Shown here one piece after another: positions 34,462-44,454 of a DNA stretch of 64,000 bases (positions within the stretch are counted from its first letter, which is position 1; each line of letters begins with the position of its first letter). The DNA comes from Streptomyces sp. col6 (GTDB taxonomy: Bacteria > Actinomycetota > Actinomycetes > Streptomycetales > Streptomycetaceae), in contig NZ_RDBL01000002.1 in NCBI RefSeq assembly GCF_008042035.1, positions 515,332 to 579,331 of the forward strand, given 5' to 3'. A program made the translations under genes and the position numbers. A model generated the notes under the pieces. The model saw nothing but the letters and a program-made list of their open reading frames with translations. It had not been told where the DNA came from and ran no database searches.

Positions 34462-35412
34462 ATGACCGGCTCACGTGTCGTGGCGCTCGGCCACTACCAG
34501 CCCGCCAAGGTGCTCACCAACCATGACCTGGCGGCCATGGTCGACACCAGTGACGAGTGGATCACCAGCCGCGTCGGCATCAGGACCCGCCACATCGGCG
34601 GCCCCGACGAGCCGGTGGACGAGCTGGCCGCGCACGCGGCGGCCAAGGCCCTCGCCGCGGCGGGTCTCCAGCCGGCCGACATCGACCTGGTGCTGGTCGC
34701 CACCTCCACCGCCATCGACCGCTCGCCGAGCATGTCGGCCCGGGTCGCCGCCCGCCTCGGCATGGAGGCGCCCGCGGTCATGGACATCAACGTGGTGTGC
34801 TCCGGCTTCACCCACGCCCTCGCCACCGCCGACCACGCCCTGCGGGCCGGCGCCGCCACCCGCGCACTGGTGATCGGCGCGGACAAGATGGGCGACATCG
34901 TCGACTGGACCGACCGCTCCAGCTGTGTCCTCATGGGGGACGGCGCCGGCGCCGCGGTCGTCGTCGCCGACCACACGGAGTCCGGGCGTCCCGGTATCGG
35001 ACCGGTGCTGTGGGGCTCGGTCCCCGGCATGGGGGACGCGGTCCGCATCGAGGGCACGCCCCCGCGCTTCGCGCAGGAGGGCCAGTCGGTCTACCGCTGG
35101 GCCACCACCCAGCTGCCCCCCATCGCCCGCAAGGTGTGCGAGAAGGCGGGCCTCACCCCCGAGGACCTGGCCGGCGTCGTGCTGCACCAGGCCAACCTGC
35201 GGATCATCGAGCCGGTCGCCCGGAAGATCGGGGCGGTCAACGCCGTCGTCGCGCGCGACGTGGTGGACTCCGGCAACACCTCCGCCGCCTCCATCCCCAT
35301 GGCCCTGTCCAAGCTGGTCGAGCGCGGCGAGATCCCCAGCGGCGCGCCGGTGCTGCTCTTCGGCTTCGGCGGCAACCTCAGCTACGCGGGTCAGGTGATC
35401 AGCTGCCCGTGA
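34462..35412 (+). CDS. Beta-ketoacyl-ACP synthase III (FabH-like)
   Basis: A 316-residue condensing enzyme with the complete triad: C113 in INVVCSGF, H in LHQANLRI near residue 241, and N in DSGNTSAAS near 271. The glycine-rich end (FGFGGNLSYAGQVI) is also canonical. It condenses an acyl-CoA starter with malonyl-ACP. No fatty-acid or polyketide genes flank it (FdhD is divergent, a ROK regulator follows after 154 bp), so it is a stand-alone copy with an unknown starter. ATG 34462 has GCGAGGGGAC upstream; TTG 34456 is in frame but less likely. A possible TetR-type site precedes it. Confidence 0.92.
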   Translation: MTGSRVVALGHYQPAKVLTNHDLAAMVDTSDEWITSRVGIRTRHIGGPDEPVDELAAHAAAKALAAAGLQPADIDLVLVATSTAIDRSPSMSARVAARLGMEAPAVMDINVVCSGFTHALATADHALRAGAATRALVIGADKMGDIVDWTDRSSCVLMGDGAGAAVVVADHTESGRPGIGPVLWGSVPGMGDAVRIEGTPPRFAQEGQSVYRWATTQLPPIARKVCEKAGLTPEDLAGVVLHQANLRIIEPVARKIGAVNAVVARDVVDSGNTSAASIPMALSKLVERGEIPSGAPVLLFGFGGNLSYAGQVISCP

Positions 35413-35431
35413 GCCACGCGTAGCGCGGCCC

Positions 35432-35459
35432 TGTCCTCGGAGCTGCTTTGTCCTCGGAG
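35432..35459 (+). repeat. 11-bp direct repeat upstream of the ROK gene
   Basis: TGTCCTCGGAG occurs at 35432-35442 and again at 35449-35459, 17 bp apart. An imperfect inverted repeat (GGAGAAAGT and ACTTCTTCC, 35461-35496) follows. These may be regulatory sites for the ROK regulator. Confidence 0.4.
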
Positions 35460-35566
35460 TGGAGAAAGTTCGCCGGATTCCCGCGCGACTTCTTCCCAGC
35501 CCCGGCAACCGCTGCTACGTTCCCCTCCCAAGCCCGACGGACAGGCCGACGAGGCGGGAGGGGCGC

Positions 35567-36757
35567 GTGAGACGGATGACGGCACGACCCGCGAACGCCC
35601 ACCAGGCGCGACTGCTCAAGCTGTTGCGCGACGGTGGGCCCAACTCCCGGGCGAAGCTGGGCGATCAGGTCGACCTCTCGCGCTCCAAGCTCGCCGTCGA
35701 GGTCGACCGGCTCCTGGAGACCGGCCTCGTGGTGGCGGACGGGCTCGCCGCCTCGCGCGGCGGCCGCCGCTCGCACAACATCCGGCTCGCCCCGCAACTG
35801 CGCTTCCTCGGCGTCGACATCGGCGCCACCTCCGTCGACGTGGCGGTCACCAACGCGGAACTGGAGGTCCTGGGCCACCTCAACCACCCCATGGACGTAC
35901 GCGAGGGGCCCGTCGCGGTCTTCGAGCAGGTGCTGTCCATGGCGGCGAAGCTCCGGGACTCCGGGCTCGCCGACACCTACGACGGCGCCGGGATCGGCGT
36001 CCCCGGACCGGTCCGCTTCCCCGAGGGCGTCCCCGTCGCACCCCCGATCATGCCCGGCTGGGACGGCTTCCCGGTCCGCGAGGCACTCAGCCAGGAACTC
36101 GGCTGCCCCGTCATGGTCGACAACGACGTGAACCTGATGGCCCTGGGGGAGCAGCACGCGGGCGTCGCCCGGTCCGTCGGCGACTTCCTCTGCGTCAAGA
36201 TCGGTACGGGCATCGGCTGCGGCATCGTCGTCGGCGGCACCGTCCACCGGGGCGCGACGGGCAGCGCCGGCGACATCGGCCACATCCAGGTCGAACCCGC
36301 CGGCCGCCTCTGCGCCTGCGGCAACACGGGCTGCCTGGAAGCCCACTTCAGCGGCGCCGCACTGGCCCGCGACGCCGAGGACGCGGCCCGCGCCGGACGG
36401 TCCGAGGAGCTCGCGGCCCGGCTGGAGACGTCCGGCCGGCTCACCGCCGCGGACGTGGCAGCCGCCGCAGCCGCCGGCGACGCCACCTCACTCCTCCTGA
36501 TCCGGGACGGCGGCAACCGCGTCGGCCAGGTCATCGCAGGACTCGTCAGCTTCTTCAACCCCGCCCTGGTGGTGATCGGCGGAGGGGTGACCGGCCTCGG
36601 CCACACGCTGCTGGCCGCCGTCCGGGCCCAGGTCTACCGGCGCTCCCTGCCGCTGGCCACCGGCAACCTTCCGATCGTCCTGGGCGAGCTGGGACCCGCC
36701 GCCGGAGTCACCGGCGGCGCCAGACTCATCAGCGACCACCTCTTCTCACCCGCCTGA
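35567..36757 (+). CDS. ROK-family transcriptional regulator of the sugar locus
   Basis: About 396 residues. The N-terminal winged helix (ANAHQARLLKLLRDGGPNSR, LGDQVDLSRSKLAVEVDRLL) is fused to a ROK sugar-kinase-like domain. That domain has FLGVDIGATSVDVAVT as phosphate motif, VDNDVNLMALGE with the usual base aspartate, and the zinc motif C-A-C-G-x-x-G-C-L-E. Such regulators bind free or phosphorylated sugars and repress adjacent transport genes. GGGAGG lies 5 bp before GTG 35567; ATG 35576 is nine bases further in. It lies 73 bp before the ABC operon on the same strand and is its presumed regulator. Confidence 0.9.
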   Translation: MRRMTARPANAHQARLLKLLRDGGPNSRAKLGDQVDLSRSKLAVEVDRLLETGLVVADGLAASRGGRRSHNIRLAPQLRFLGVDIGATSVDVAVTNAELEVLGHLNHPMDVREGPVAVFEQVLSMAAKLRDSGLADTYDGAGIGVPGPVRFPEGVPVAPPIMPGWDGFPVREALSQELGCPVMVDNDVNLMALGEQHAGVARSVGDFLCVKIGTGIGCGIVVGGTVHRGATGSAGDIGHIQVEPAGRLCACGNTGCLEAHFSGAALARDAEDAARAGRSEELAARLETSGRLTAADVAAAAAAGDATSLLLIRDGGNRVGQVIAGLVSFFNPALVVIGGGVTGLGHTLLAAVRAQVYRRSLPLATGNLPIVLGELGPAAGVTGGARLISDHLFSPA

Positions 36758-36830
36758 CCCGTCTCTCACCGCCGGCCCCTCCGCGCGGCCGGCCCCACAC
36801 CCAGCACCCCGCCCGCCGAGGGGATTCGTC

Positions 36831-38357
36831 ATGGCTCCGCAACCACCCCTGCTCACCATGTCCGGCATCACCAAGTCCTTCCCCGGTGTCCGCGCCCTCG
36901 ACGGCGTCGACCTGGAGGTGCAGGCCGGTGAAGTGCACTGCCTCCTCGGCCAGAACGGGGCCGGCAAGTCCACCCTCATCAAGGTCCTCGCCGGGGCCCA
37001 CCAGCCCGACGACGGCGAGATCACCTGGTGCGGCGCCCCCGCCGTGCTCAGGACGCCGATATCCGCGATGCGCCTCGGGATCGCCACCATCTACCAGGAA
37101 CTCGACCTGGTCCGGGGCCTGTCCGTCGCCGAGAACGTCTTCCTGGGCCACGAGCCCACCAGCGCCGGCTTCGTCGTCCGCGCCCGCCGGGCCCGTACCG
37201 AGGCCGCCGCCCTGCTGGCCCGGCTCGGCCACCCGGAGATCGACCCCGCACGCCCCGTCGGTGAACTCTCCGCCGCCCAGCAGCAGATCGTCTCCATGGC
37301 CCGCGCGCTCTCCCACGACGTACGCCTCATCGTGATGGACGAGCCGTCCGCGGCGCTCGACCCCGACGAGGTCGGCAACCTCTTCCGGATCATCGAGTCG
37401 CTGACCGCCGAAGGTGTCGCCGTCGTCTACATCTCGCACCGCCTGGAGGAGATCCGCCGCATCGGTGACCGGGTGACCGTCCTCAAGGACGGCCGGGCCG
37501 TCGCCTCCGGCCTGCCCGCCGACTCCACCCCGACCCACGACATCGTCGCGCTGATGACCGGCCGCAAGGTGGAGTACGTCTTCCCGCCGCGGACCCCGCC
37601 GCCCGCCGGGCGCACCTCCGCCGCCCCCGTACTCACCGTCGAAGGGCTGGCCAGGAAAGGGGAGTTCGCCCCGGTCGACCTGGAGGTGCGGCCGGGCGAG
37701 ATCGTCGGCCTCGCCGGACTCGTCGGCTCCGGGCGCTCGGAGATCCTGGAGACCGTCTACGGCGCCCGCCGCGCCACCGCCGGCCGGGTGACCGTCGCGG
37801 GCAGGCCGCTGCGCCCCGGAAGCGTGCGTGCCGCCGTCGCCGCCGGCATCGGCCTCGCCCCCGAGGAACGCAAGGCGCAGGCCCTGCTGATGCTCGAATC
37901 CGTCACCCGCAACGTCTCGGTCTCCACCATGTCCCGCTACTCCAGGGCCGGCTGGCTCGACCGTACGGCGGAGCGGAGGGCGGCCCGCGACGCGACCCGC
38001 ACGCTCTCGCTGCACCCCGACAACCCGGACACCCCCGTCCGCACCCTCTCCGGCGGCAACCAGCAGAAGGCGGTCCTGGCCCGATGGCTGCTCCGCGGCT
38101 GCCGGGTGCTGCTGCTCGACGAACCGACCCGAGGGGTGGACGTCGGCGCCCGCGCCGAGCTCTACGCCGTGATCCGCCGGCTGGCCGACGAAGGGCTCGC
38201 CGTACTGCTGGTCTCCAGCGAAGTGCCCGAAGTGCTGGGCCTCGCCGACCGGGTGCTCGTCCTGCGCGAGGGACGCGTCGTGCACACCGCCGACGCCACG
38301 GACCTCGACGAACACCGCGTACTCGACCTCGTGATGGAAGGGAGCCCGACGTCATGA
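36831..38357 (+). CDS. Sugar ABC transporter ATP-binding protein (RbsA/XylG type)
   Basis: A 508-residue tandem ATPase. The first domain has Walker A GQNGAGKSTLIK (about residues 40-51), signature LSAAQQQIVSMARAL and Walker B LIVMDEPSAALD. The second has the degenerate Walker A GLVGSGRSEILE typical of this family, signature LSGGNQQKAVLARWL and VLLLDEPTRGVDVGA. It powers uptake of a monosaccharide or polyol (CUT2 family). ATG 36831 is about 73 bp after the ROK gene. Its stop overlaps the permease start as ATGA, so the two are translated together. Confidence 0.93.
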   Translation: MAPQPPLLTMSGITKSFPGVRALDGVDLEVQAGEVHCLLGQNGAGKSTLIKVLAGAHQPDDGEITWCGAPAVLRTPISAMRLGIATIYQELDLVRGLSVAENVFLGHEPTSAGFVVRARRARTEAAALLARLGHPEIDPARPVGELSAAQQQIVSMARALSHDVRLIVMDEPSAALDPDEVGNLFRIIESLTAEGVAVVYISHRLEEIRRIGDRVTVLKDGRAVASGLPADSTPTHDIVALMTGRKVEYVFPPRTPPPAGRTSAAPVLTVEGLARKGEFAPVDLEVRPGEIVGLAGLVGSGRSEILETVYGARRATAGRVTVAGRPLRPGSVRAAVAAGIGLAPEERKAQALLMLESVTRNVSVSTMSRYSRAGWLDRTAERRAARDATRTLSLHPDNPDTPVRTLSGGNQQKAVLARWLLRGCRVLLLDEPTRGVDVGARAELYAVIRRLADEGLAVLLVSSEVPEVLGLADRVLVLREGRVVHTADATDLDEHRVLDLVMEGSPTS

Positions 38358-39385
38358 CCCACCCCGTTCCCACGGCGCAGAGCGGGCCGGACCGGGGCCC
38401 CGCACCCGTGGCCCTGAAGAAGACCGCACCCCGGCGCACCACAGGGCTGCGCATGGACCTCCACACCCTGTCCCTGCTCGGCATCCTCGCCGTGCTGGTG
38501 GCCGTCGGCGGGATCACCGAGCCGGACGCCTTCCTGGACACCGGGAACCTCCAACTCGTCCTGACCCAGGCCTCGGTGATCGGTGTCGTCACCGTCGGCG
38601 TGACCTTCGTGATCACCTCGGGCGGCATCGACCTCTCGGTCGGCGCCATGGTCGCCCTCGCCTCCGTCTGGGCCAGCACCCTCGCCACCCAGGAGTACGG
38701 CTTCGCGGGCATCCTGTTCACCGCCGTGCTCGTCGGCCTCGGCGCCGGACTGGTCAACGGGGTGCTCATCGCGTACGGGAGGGTGGTGCCGTTCATCGCG
38801 ACCCTGGCGATGCTCGCCTCCGCACGCGGTGTGGCCCTCATGATCACCGACGGGAAGACCCAGATCGTCACCGTCACCGAGGTCCTGGACCTGGGCCTGC
38901 CCGGCTCCTACGTGCTCGGTATCCCGCCGCTCGTCCTGATCTTCGCCGCCGTCACCGTCGCGGGCTGGCTGCTGCTGAACCGTACGACCTTCGGCCGCCG
39001 CACCGTCGCCATCGGCGGCAACGCCGAAGCGGCCCGGCTCGCCGGCATCGACGTCCGCCGCCAGCGGCTCTACCTCTATCTGCTGTCCGGGCTGTGCTGC
39101 GGCATCGCGGCCTTCATGCTGATCATCCTGTCCGGCTCCGGCCAGAACACCGCGGGCAACCTCTACGAACTCGACGCCATCGCCGCCGCGATCATCGGCG
39201 GCACCCTCCTCAGCGGCGGACGCGGCACCATCACCGGCTCCGTCCTCGGTGTCCTGATCTTCACCACGATCACCAACATCTTCGCGCTCAACAACCTGCA
39301 GAGCGACGTCCAGCAGATCGCCAAGGGCGCGATCATCGTCGCCGCCGTCCTCGTCCAGAGCCGCACCTCCCGCACGGACGCCTGA
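38354..39385 (+). CDS. Sugar ABC transporter permease (RbsC type)
   Basis: A 343-residue integral membrane protein with a cytoplasmic N-terminal tail of about 35 residues and 8-10 helices. The CUT2 permease signature VGVTFVITSGGIDLSVGA is near residues 84-101, and GGNAEAARLAGIDV is the coupling loop to the ATPase. It pairs as a dimer with the tandem ATPase, to which it is coupled by a 4-bp overlap. The binding-protein gene starts 77 bp downstream after a C-rich spacer. Confidence 0.92.
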   Translation: MTHPVPTAQSGPDRGPAPVALKKTAPRRTTGLRMDLHTLSLLGILAVLVAVGGITEPDAFLDTGNLQLVLTQASVIGVVTVGVTFVITSGGIDLSVGAMVALASVWASTLATQEYGFAGILFTAVLVGLGAGLVNGVLIAYGRVVPFIATLAMLASARGVALMITDGKTQIVTVTEVLDLGLPGSYVLGIPPLVLIFAAVTVAGWLLLNRTTFGRRTVAIGGNAEAARLAGIDVRRQRLYLYLLSGLCCGIAAFMLIILSGSGQNTAGNLYELDAIAAAIIGGTLLSGGRGTITGSVLGVLIFTTITNIFALNNLQSDVQQIAKGAIIVAAVLVQSRTSRTDA

Positions 39386-39462
39386 GCCACCGCCCCGCCC
39401 CACCGCTCCCCGCACCCCCACCGCTCCCCGCACCCACCCACCGGATGAAGGGTTCCACAGCC

Positions 39463-40503
39463 ATGCCGCACACCAGTCGCAGAGGCCTCCTGTTCGGCAC
39501 CGCCGCCGTCTCCGCCGGCGCCCTCCTGACCGCCTGTACCAGCAACGAACCCAAGGAGAAGGACGCCCCCGCGCAGAGCGGGGCACCCGCCGCCGACGAC
39601 AAGCCCGGCAGGCCCGTCACCATCGGCTTCGCCGGACCGCAGGCCGACCACGGCTGGCTCAACGCCATCAACGAGAACGCCAGGTCCCGGGCGAAGAAGT
39701 ACTCCGAGGTGACCCTGGAGACCACCGAGGGCTCCAACGACACCGCCGCCCAGATCGGCCAGGTCAAGACCCTCATCAACAAGAAGGTCGACGTCCTGGT
39801 CGTCCTGCCGGCCGACGGCAAGGCGCTCACCCAGGTCGGCCTGGAAGCCATGCGCGCCGGCATCCCCGTCATCAACCTGGACCGGATCTTCGCCTCCCCG
39901 CAGGCCTACCGCTGCTGGATCGGCGGCGACAACTACGGCATGGGCCTCAACGCCGGCACCTACATCGGCGAACAGCTCAAGGACAAGAAGAACGCCAAGG
40001 TCGTCGAACTCGCCGGCATCGACAACCTGGAGCTCACCAAGCAGCGCAGCAAGGGCTTCGCCGACGCCCTGAAGAACTATCCCAACATCGAGCTGGTGGC
40101 CCGTCAGGCGGCCGACTTCACCGTCGAGTCGGGCCAGGCGAAGATGGCGCAGCTCCTCCAGGCGCAGAAGAAGTTCGACGCCCTGTGGAACCACGACGAC
40201 GACCAGGGCGTCGGGGCGCTCCGCGCCATCCAGCAGGCCGGCCGCGACGAGTTCCTGATGGTCGGCGGCGCCGGCGCCAAGTCCGCGATGGACGCCATCA
40301 AGGCCGGCAACAGCGTCCTCAAGGCCACCGTGCTCTACCCGCCCACCATGGCGGCCTCGGCCATCGACCTGGCCCGCGCCCTCGGCCAGTCCAAGGGTGT
40401 CTCCGGACTCGCCGAGCTGGAGATCCCCACCAGCCTCACCCTCTACTCCGCCGTCGTCACCAAGGACAACGTCGACCAGTACCTGCCGACGGGCTTCAAC
40501 TGA
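39463..40503 (+). CDS. Sugar ABC transporter substrate-binding lipoprotein (RbsB type)
   Basis: A 346-residue lipoprotein. The signal peptide combines a twin-arginine-like start (TSRRGLLFGTAAVSAGALL) with the lipobox L-L-T-A-C, acylated cysteine near residue 24. After a charged linker comes a type I periplasmic-binding fold (VTIGFAGPQADHGWLNAINE, VDVLVVLPADGKALTQVG, GIPVINLDRIF, LWNHDDDQGVGALRAI). The combination of D/N/R/W contacts suits a sugar or polyol, but its identity cannot be read from the sequence. I use ATG 39463 because GAAGGG is upstream at good distance; ATG 39445 lies before it. Confidence 0.92.
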   Translation: MPHTSRRGLLFGTAAVSAGALLTACTSNEPKEKDAPAQSGAPAADDKPGRPVTIGFAGPQADHGWLNAINENARSRAKKYSEVTLETTEGSNDTAAQIGQVKTLINKKVDVLVVLPADGKALTQVGLEAMRAGIPVINLDRIFASPQAYRCWIGGDNYGMGLNAGTYIGEQLKDKKNAKVVELAGIDNLELTKQRSKGFADALKNYPNIELVARQAADFTVESGQAKMAQLLQAQKKFDALWNHDDDQGVGALRAIQQAGRDEFLMVGGAGAKSAMDAIKAGNSVLKATVLYPPTMAASAIDLARALGQSKGVSGLAELEIPTSLTLYSAVVTKDNVDQYLPTGFN

Positions 40504-40553
40504 CCGGCCCCGACACCGTACGTGCCGAACCACCGACGAGGAGGAAGCCCCGG

Positions 40554-41765
40554 ATGGCCCAGAGGGATCAGACGCAGCAGCAGACGGCCGAGCCGCCGAC
40601 GCTCGGGATCGGCATGGTCGGATACGCGTTCATGGGCGCCGCCCACTCACAGGGGTGGCGCACCGCCGGACACGTCTTCGACCTGCCGATGCGGCCGGTC
40701 CTCGCCGCGATCTGCGGACGCGACCGCACCGCCGTCGAGGCCGCGGCCGGACGGCACGGCTGGGCCGCCGCCGAGACCGACTGGCGCGCCCTGATCGCCC
40801 GCGACGACGTGCAGCTCGTCGACATCTGCACCCCCGGCGACAGCCACGCCGAGATCGCCCTCGCCGCCCTGGAGGCCGGCAAACACGTGCTGTGCGAGAA
40901 GCCGCTCGCCAACACCGTGGCCGAGGCCGAGGCCATGACGGCGGCGGCCGAGCGTGCCGCCGCCCGGGGCCGCGCGGCCTTCGTCGGCTTCAACTACCGG
41001 CGGGTGCCCGCCCTGGCCCACGCCCGCCGCCTCATCGCCGAGGGCCGCCTCGGCACCCTGCGCCACGTACGCGCCGTCTACCTCCAGGACTGGCTCACCG
41101 ACCCCGCCTCCCCGCTCACCTGGCGGCTCGACAAGGAGCGTGCGGGCTCCGGGGCGCTCGGCGACCTCGGCGCGCATGTCGTGGACCTCGCGCAGTACCT
41201 GGCCGGGGAGCCGCTGGTCGCGGTGTCGGCGCTGAGCGAGACCTTCGTACGCGAACGCCCCCGGCCCGCCGGACTGTCCGGGGGCCTCGGCGGCGGGGTG
41301 GCGGCCGGGGAAACGGGTCCGGTCACCGTGGACGACGCGGCGGTGTTCACCGGGCGGCTGGCCTCCGGTGCCCTGGCCTCCTTCGAGGTGACCCGGATGG
41401 CGGCCGGCCGCAAGAACGCCCTGCGCCTGGAGATCAACGGGGAGCGCGGCTCGCTCGCCTTCGACCTGGAGCGCCTCAACGAACTCTCCTTCCATGACCA
41501 CACCGAACCCGCCACCACGGCCGGCTTCCGGCGCGTCCTCGTCACCGAGCCCGAACACCCCTACCTGGAGGCGTGGTGGCCGCCGGGCCACGCCCTCGGC
41601 TACGAGCACACCTTCGTCCACCAGGCCCGCGACGTGGTGTGCGCTCTCGCCGAAGGCGCCCCGCCCGTACCGTCGTTCGCGGACGGCCTCCAGGTGCAGC
41701 GGGTGCTGGCGGCGGTGGAGGAGAGCGCCGCGAAGAACTCCGTCCTCACCCCCGTACCGCTCTAG
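40554..41765 (+). CDS. Gfo/Idh/MocA-family sugar dehydrogenase
   Basis: A 403-residue NAD(P)-dependent oxidoreductase. The Rossmann fold starts LGIGMVGYAFMGAAHSQGW (G-x-V-G-x-x-x-x). Strand 5 ends in CTPGDSHAEIALAALEAGKH, and the diagnostic lysine lies in VLCEKPLANT near residue 124. The C-terminal sheet contains GALGDLGAHVVDLAQYL, whose D and H are the usual catalytic pair. It oxidises a hydroxyl of a sugar, inositol or acid; its position in the operon suggests the first intracellular step. GAGGAGGAAG precedes ATG 40554 and the isomerase starts 12 bp downstream. Confidence 0.92.
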   Translation: MAQRDQTQQQTAEPPTLGIGMVGYAFMGAAHSQGWRTAGHVFDLPMRPVLAAICGRDRTAVEAAAGRHGWAAAETDWRALIARDDVQLVDICTPGDSHAEIALAALEAGKHVLCEKPLANTVAEAEAMTAAAERAAARGRAAFVGFNYRRVPALAHARRLIAEGRLGTLRHVRAVYLQDWLTDPASPLTWRLDKERAGSGALGDLGAHVVDLAQYLAGEPLVAVSALSETFVRERPRPAGLSGGLGGGVAAGETGPVTVDDAAVFTGRLASGALASFEVTRMAAGRKNALRLEINGERGSLAFDLERLNELSFHDHTEPATTAGFRRVLVTEPEHPYLEAWWPPGHALGYEHTFVHQARDVVCALAEGAPPVPSFADGLQVQRVLAAVEESAAKNSVLTPVPL

Positions 41766-41777
41766 GAGGCCCCGCGC

Positions 41778-42782
<1,005 letters not shown>

Positions 42783-42788
42783 GACCCC

Positions 42789-42816
42789 GGGGGCCGTCCC
42801 ACGGGGGTGGGCCCCC
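42789..42816. terminator. Hairpin between isomerase and aldehyde dehydrogenase genes
   Basis: GGGGG pairs with CCCCC around an inner CCCAC/GTGGG stem, with a 4-nt bulge and a GGGG loop. It may attenuate or process the operon transcript before the last gene. Confidence 0.4.
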
Positions 42817-42849
42817 CGCCCCGACCGTGCACCGAGAGCGGAGTAACCC

Positions 42850-44433
42850 ATGGCTGCCACCATCGCGCCCCCCGTCCCCGTCCCCGCCGCCCCCGCGCTC
42901 GCCCTGAAACCGGGCACCGCCTGGTCCGACGCCTGGAACCGCTGCCTGGCCGTCGCCCCCGAGGCCTTCCAGGGCGACCGCGTCCTGAACCTCTGGGCCG
43001 GTACCTGGCACCGCGAAGGGCGCGCGCTCCCCGCCACCACCCCCGTGGACGGCACCCCCATCGCCGGGGCGCCCCGGCTCGACGGTCCCACCGCCGCCCG
43101 CGCGGTCCGCGCCGCCCTGGACGAGCACCGCGCCTGGCGCCACACCCCGCTCGACGAGCGCAAGGCCCGGGTGACCGCGGCCCTGGACGCCCTGACCGAA
43201 CACCGTGACCTGCTGGCCCTCCTGCTCGTCTGGGAGATCGGCAAGCCCTGGCGCCTCGCCACGGCGGACGTGGACCGGGCGATCGACGGAGTGCGCTGGT
43301 ACGTCGAGAACATCGACCGGATGCTCACCGACCGCGCCCCGCTGCCCGGCCCGGTCTCCAACATCGCCAGCTGGAACTACCCGATGTCCGTGCTGGTCCA
43401 CGCGATGCTCGTGCAGGCCCTGGCCGGCAACGCGGTGATCGCCAAGACGCCCACCGACGGCGGCGTCGCCTGCCTCACCCTGGCCTGTGCGCTCGCCGTC
43501 CGCGAGGGACTGCCCCTCACCCTGGTCAGCGGCAGCGGCGGCGAACTCTCCGAGGCGCTGGTGCGCTCGCCCGAGATCGGCTGCGTCTCCTTCGTCGGGG
43601 GCCGCGACACCGGGGCGAGGATCGCCACCGCCGTCGCCGACCTCGGCAAGCGGCACATCCTCGAACAGGAGGGCCTCAACACCTGGGGCATCTGGAACCA
43701 CACCGACTGGGACGCGCTCACCGCCGTGATCCCGAAGCTCTTCGACTACGGCAAGCAGCGCTGCACGGCCTACCCCCGGTTCGTCGTCCAGCGCAGCTCC
43801 TTCGACGCGTTCCTGGCGGCGTACCTCCCGGCGGTCCGCTCCCTGCGCGTCGGCCACCCCCTCGCCGTCGCGGACCCCTCGGACCCGCTGCCCGACCTGG
43901 ACTTCGGCCCCCTGATCAACGCCGCCAAGGCGAAGGAGCTGGCCGACCAGGTCGCCGAGGCGGTCGACCGGGGCGCGGTCCCGCTCTACCGGGGCGACGC
44001 TTCGGCGTCCGGCGGGCACTTCCTGCCGGGCCAGGACACCTCCGCGTACCTCCACCCGGTCACCCTGCTGGGCCCGCCGCCGTCCTCGCCGCTGCACCAC
44101 GCGGAGCCCTTCGGGCCGGTCGACACGATCGTGCTGGTCGACACCGAGGCGGAGCTGCTGGCCGCGATGAACGCGTCGAACGGGGCCCTGGTCGCCACCC
44201 TGTCGACCGACGACCCCGCCACGTACCAGCGGCTGGCCCCGCAGATCCGGGCCTTCAAGACCGGTCACGGCAAACCGCGTTCCCGGGGCGACCGCGAGGA
44301 GCTGTTCGGCGGCTTCGGCGCCTCCTGGAGCGGGGCCTTCGTCGGCGGGGACCTCCTGGTCCGCGCGGTCACGGACGGCCCCGAGGGCGAGCGGCCCCCG
44401 GGCAACTTCCCCGGCCACCACCTGATGCCGTAG
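42850..44433 (+). CDS. Divergent aldehyde dehydrogenase family protein of the sugar locus
   Basis: A 527-residue ALDH-fold enzyme. N176 in SWNYPMS, the cofactor loop FVGGRDTGARIA and catalytic C305 in QRCTAYPR are kept. The usual E-L-G-G-K segment reads LEQEGLNTWGIWN, keeping a glutamate (E272) but altering the neighbouring glycines and lysine. Position 50-100 is longer than in most ALDHs, with an N-terminal Pro/Ala leader. It would oxidise an aldehyde to an acid or acyl product; no aldolase or CoA-ligase is nearby. It ends the operon 67 bp after the isomerase, behind a hairpin, and converges with the DUF2254 gene. Confidence 0.87.
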   Translation: MAATIAPPVPVPAAPALALKPGTAWSDAWNRCLAVAPEAFQGDRVLNLWAGTWHREGRALPATTPVDGTPIAGAPRLDGPTAARAVRAALDEHRAWRHTPLDERKARVTAALDALTEHRDLLALLLVWEIGKPWRLATADVDRAIDGVRWYVENIDRMLTDRAPLPGPVSNIASWNYPMSVLVHAMLVQALAGNAVIAKTPTDGGVACLTLACALAVREGLPLTLVSGSGGELSEALVRSPEIGCVSFVGGRDTGARIATAVADLGKRHILEQEGLNTWGIWNHTDWDALTAVIPKLFDYGKQRCTAYPRFVVQRSSFDAFLAAYLPAVRSLRVGHPLAVADPSDPLPDLDFGPLINAAKAKELADQVAEAVDRGAVPLYRGDASASGGHFLPGQDTSAYLHPVTLLGPPPSSPLHHAEPFGPVDTIVLVDTEAELLAAMNASNGALVATLSTDDPATYQRLAPQIRAFKTGHGKPRSRGDREELFGGFGASWSGAFVGGDLLVRAVTDGPEGERPPGNFPGHHLMP

Positions 44434-44454
44434 AGCCAGCGCCCCGAGCGGCCC

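Noticed and set aside
34462..35412. Start of a polyketide or fatty-acid biosynthetic cluster
   Set aside because: No acyl carrier, ketosynthase chain-length or acyltransferase genes flank the KAS III gene.
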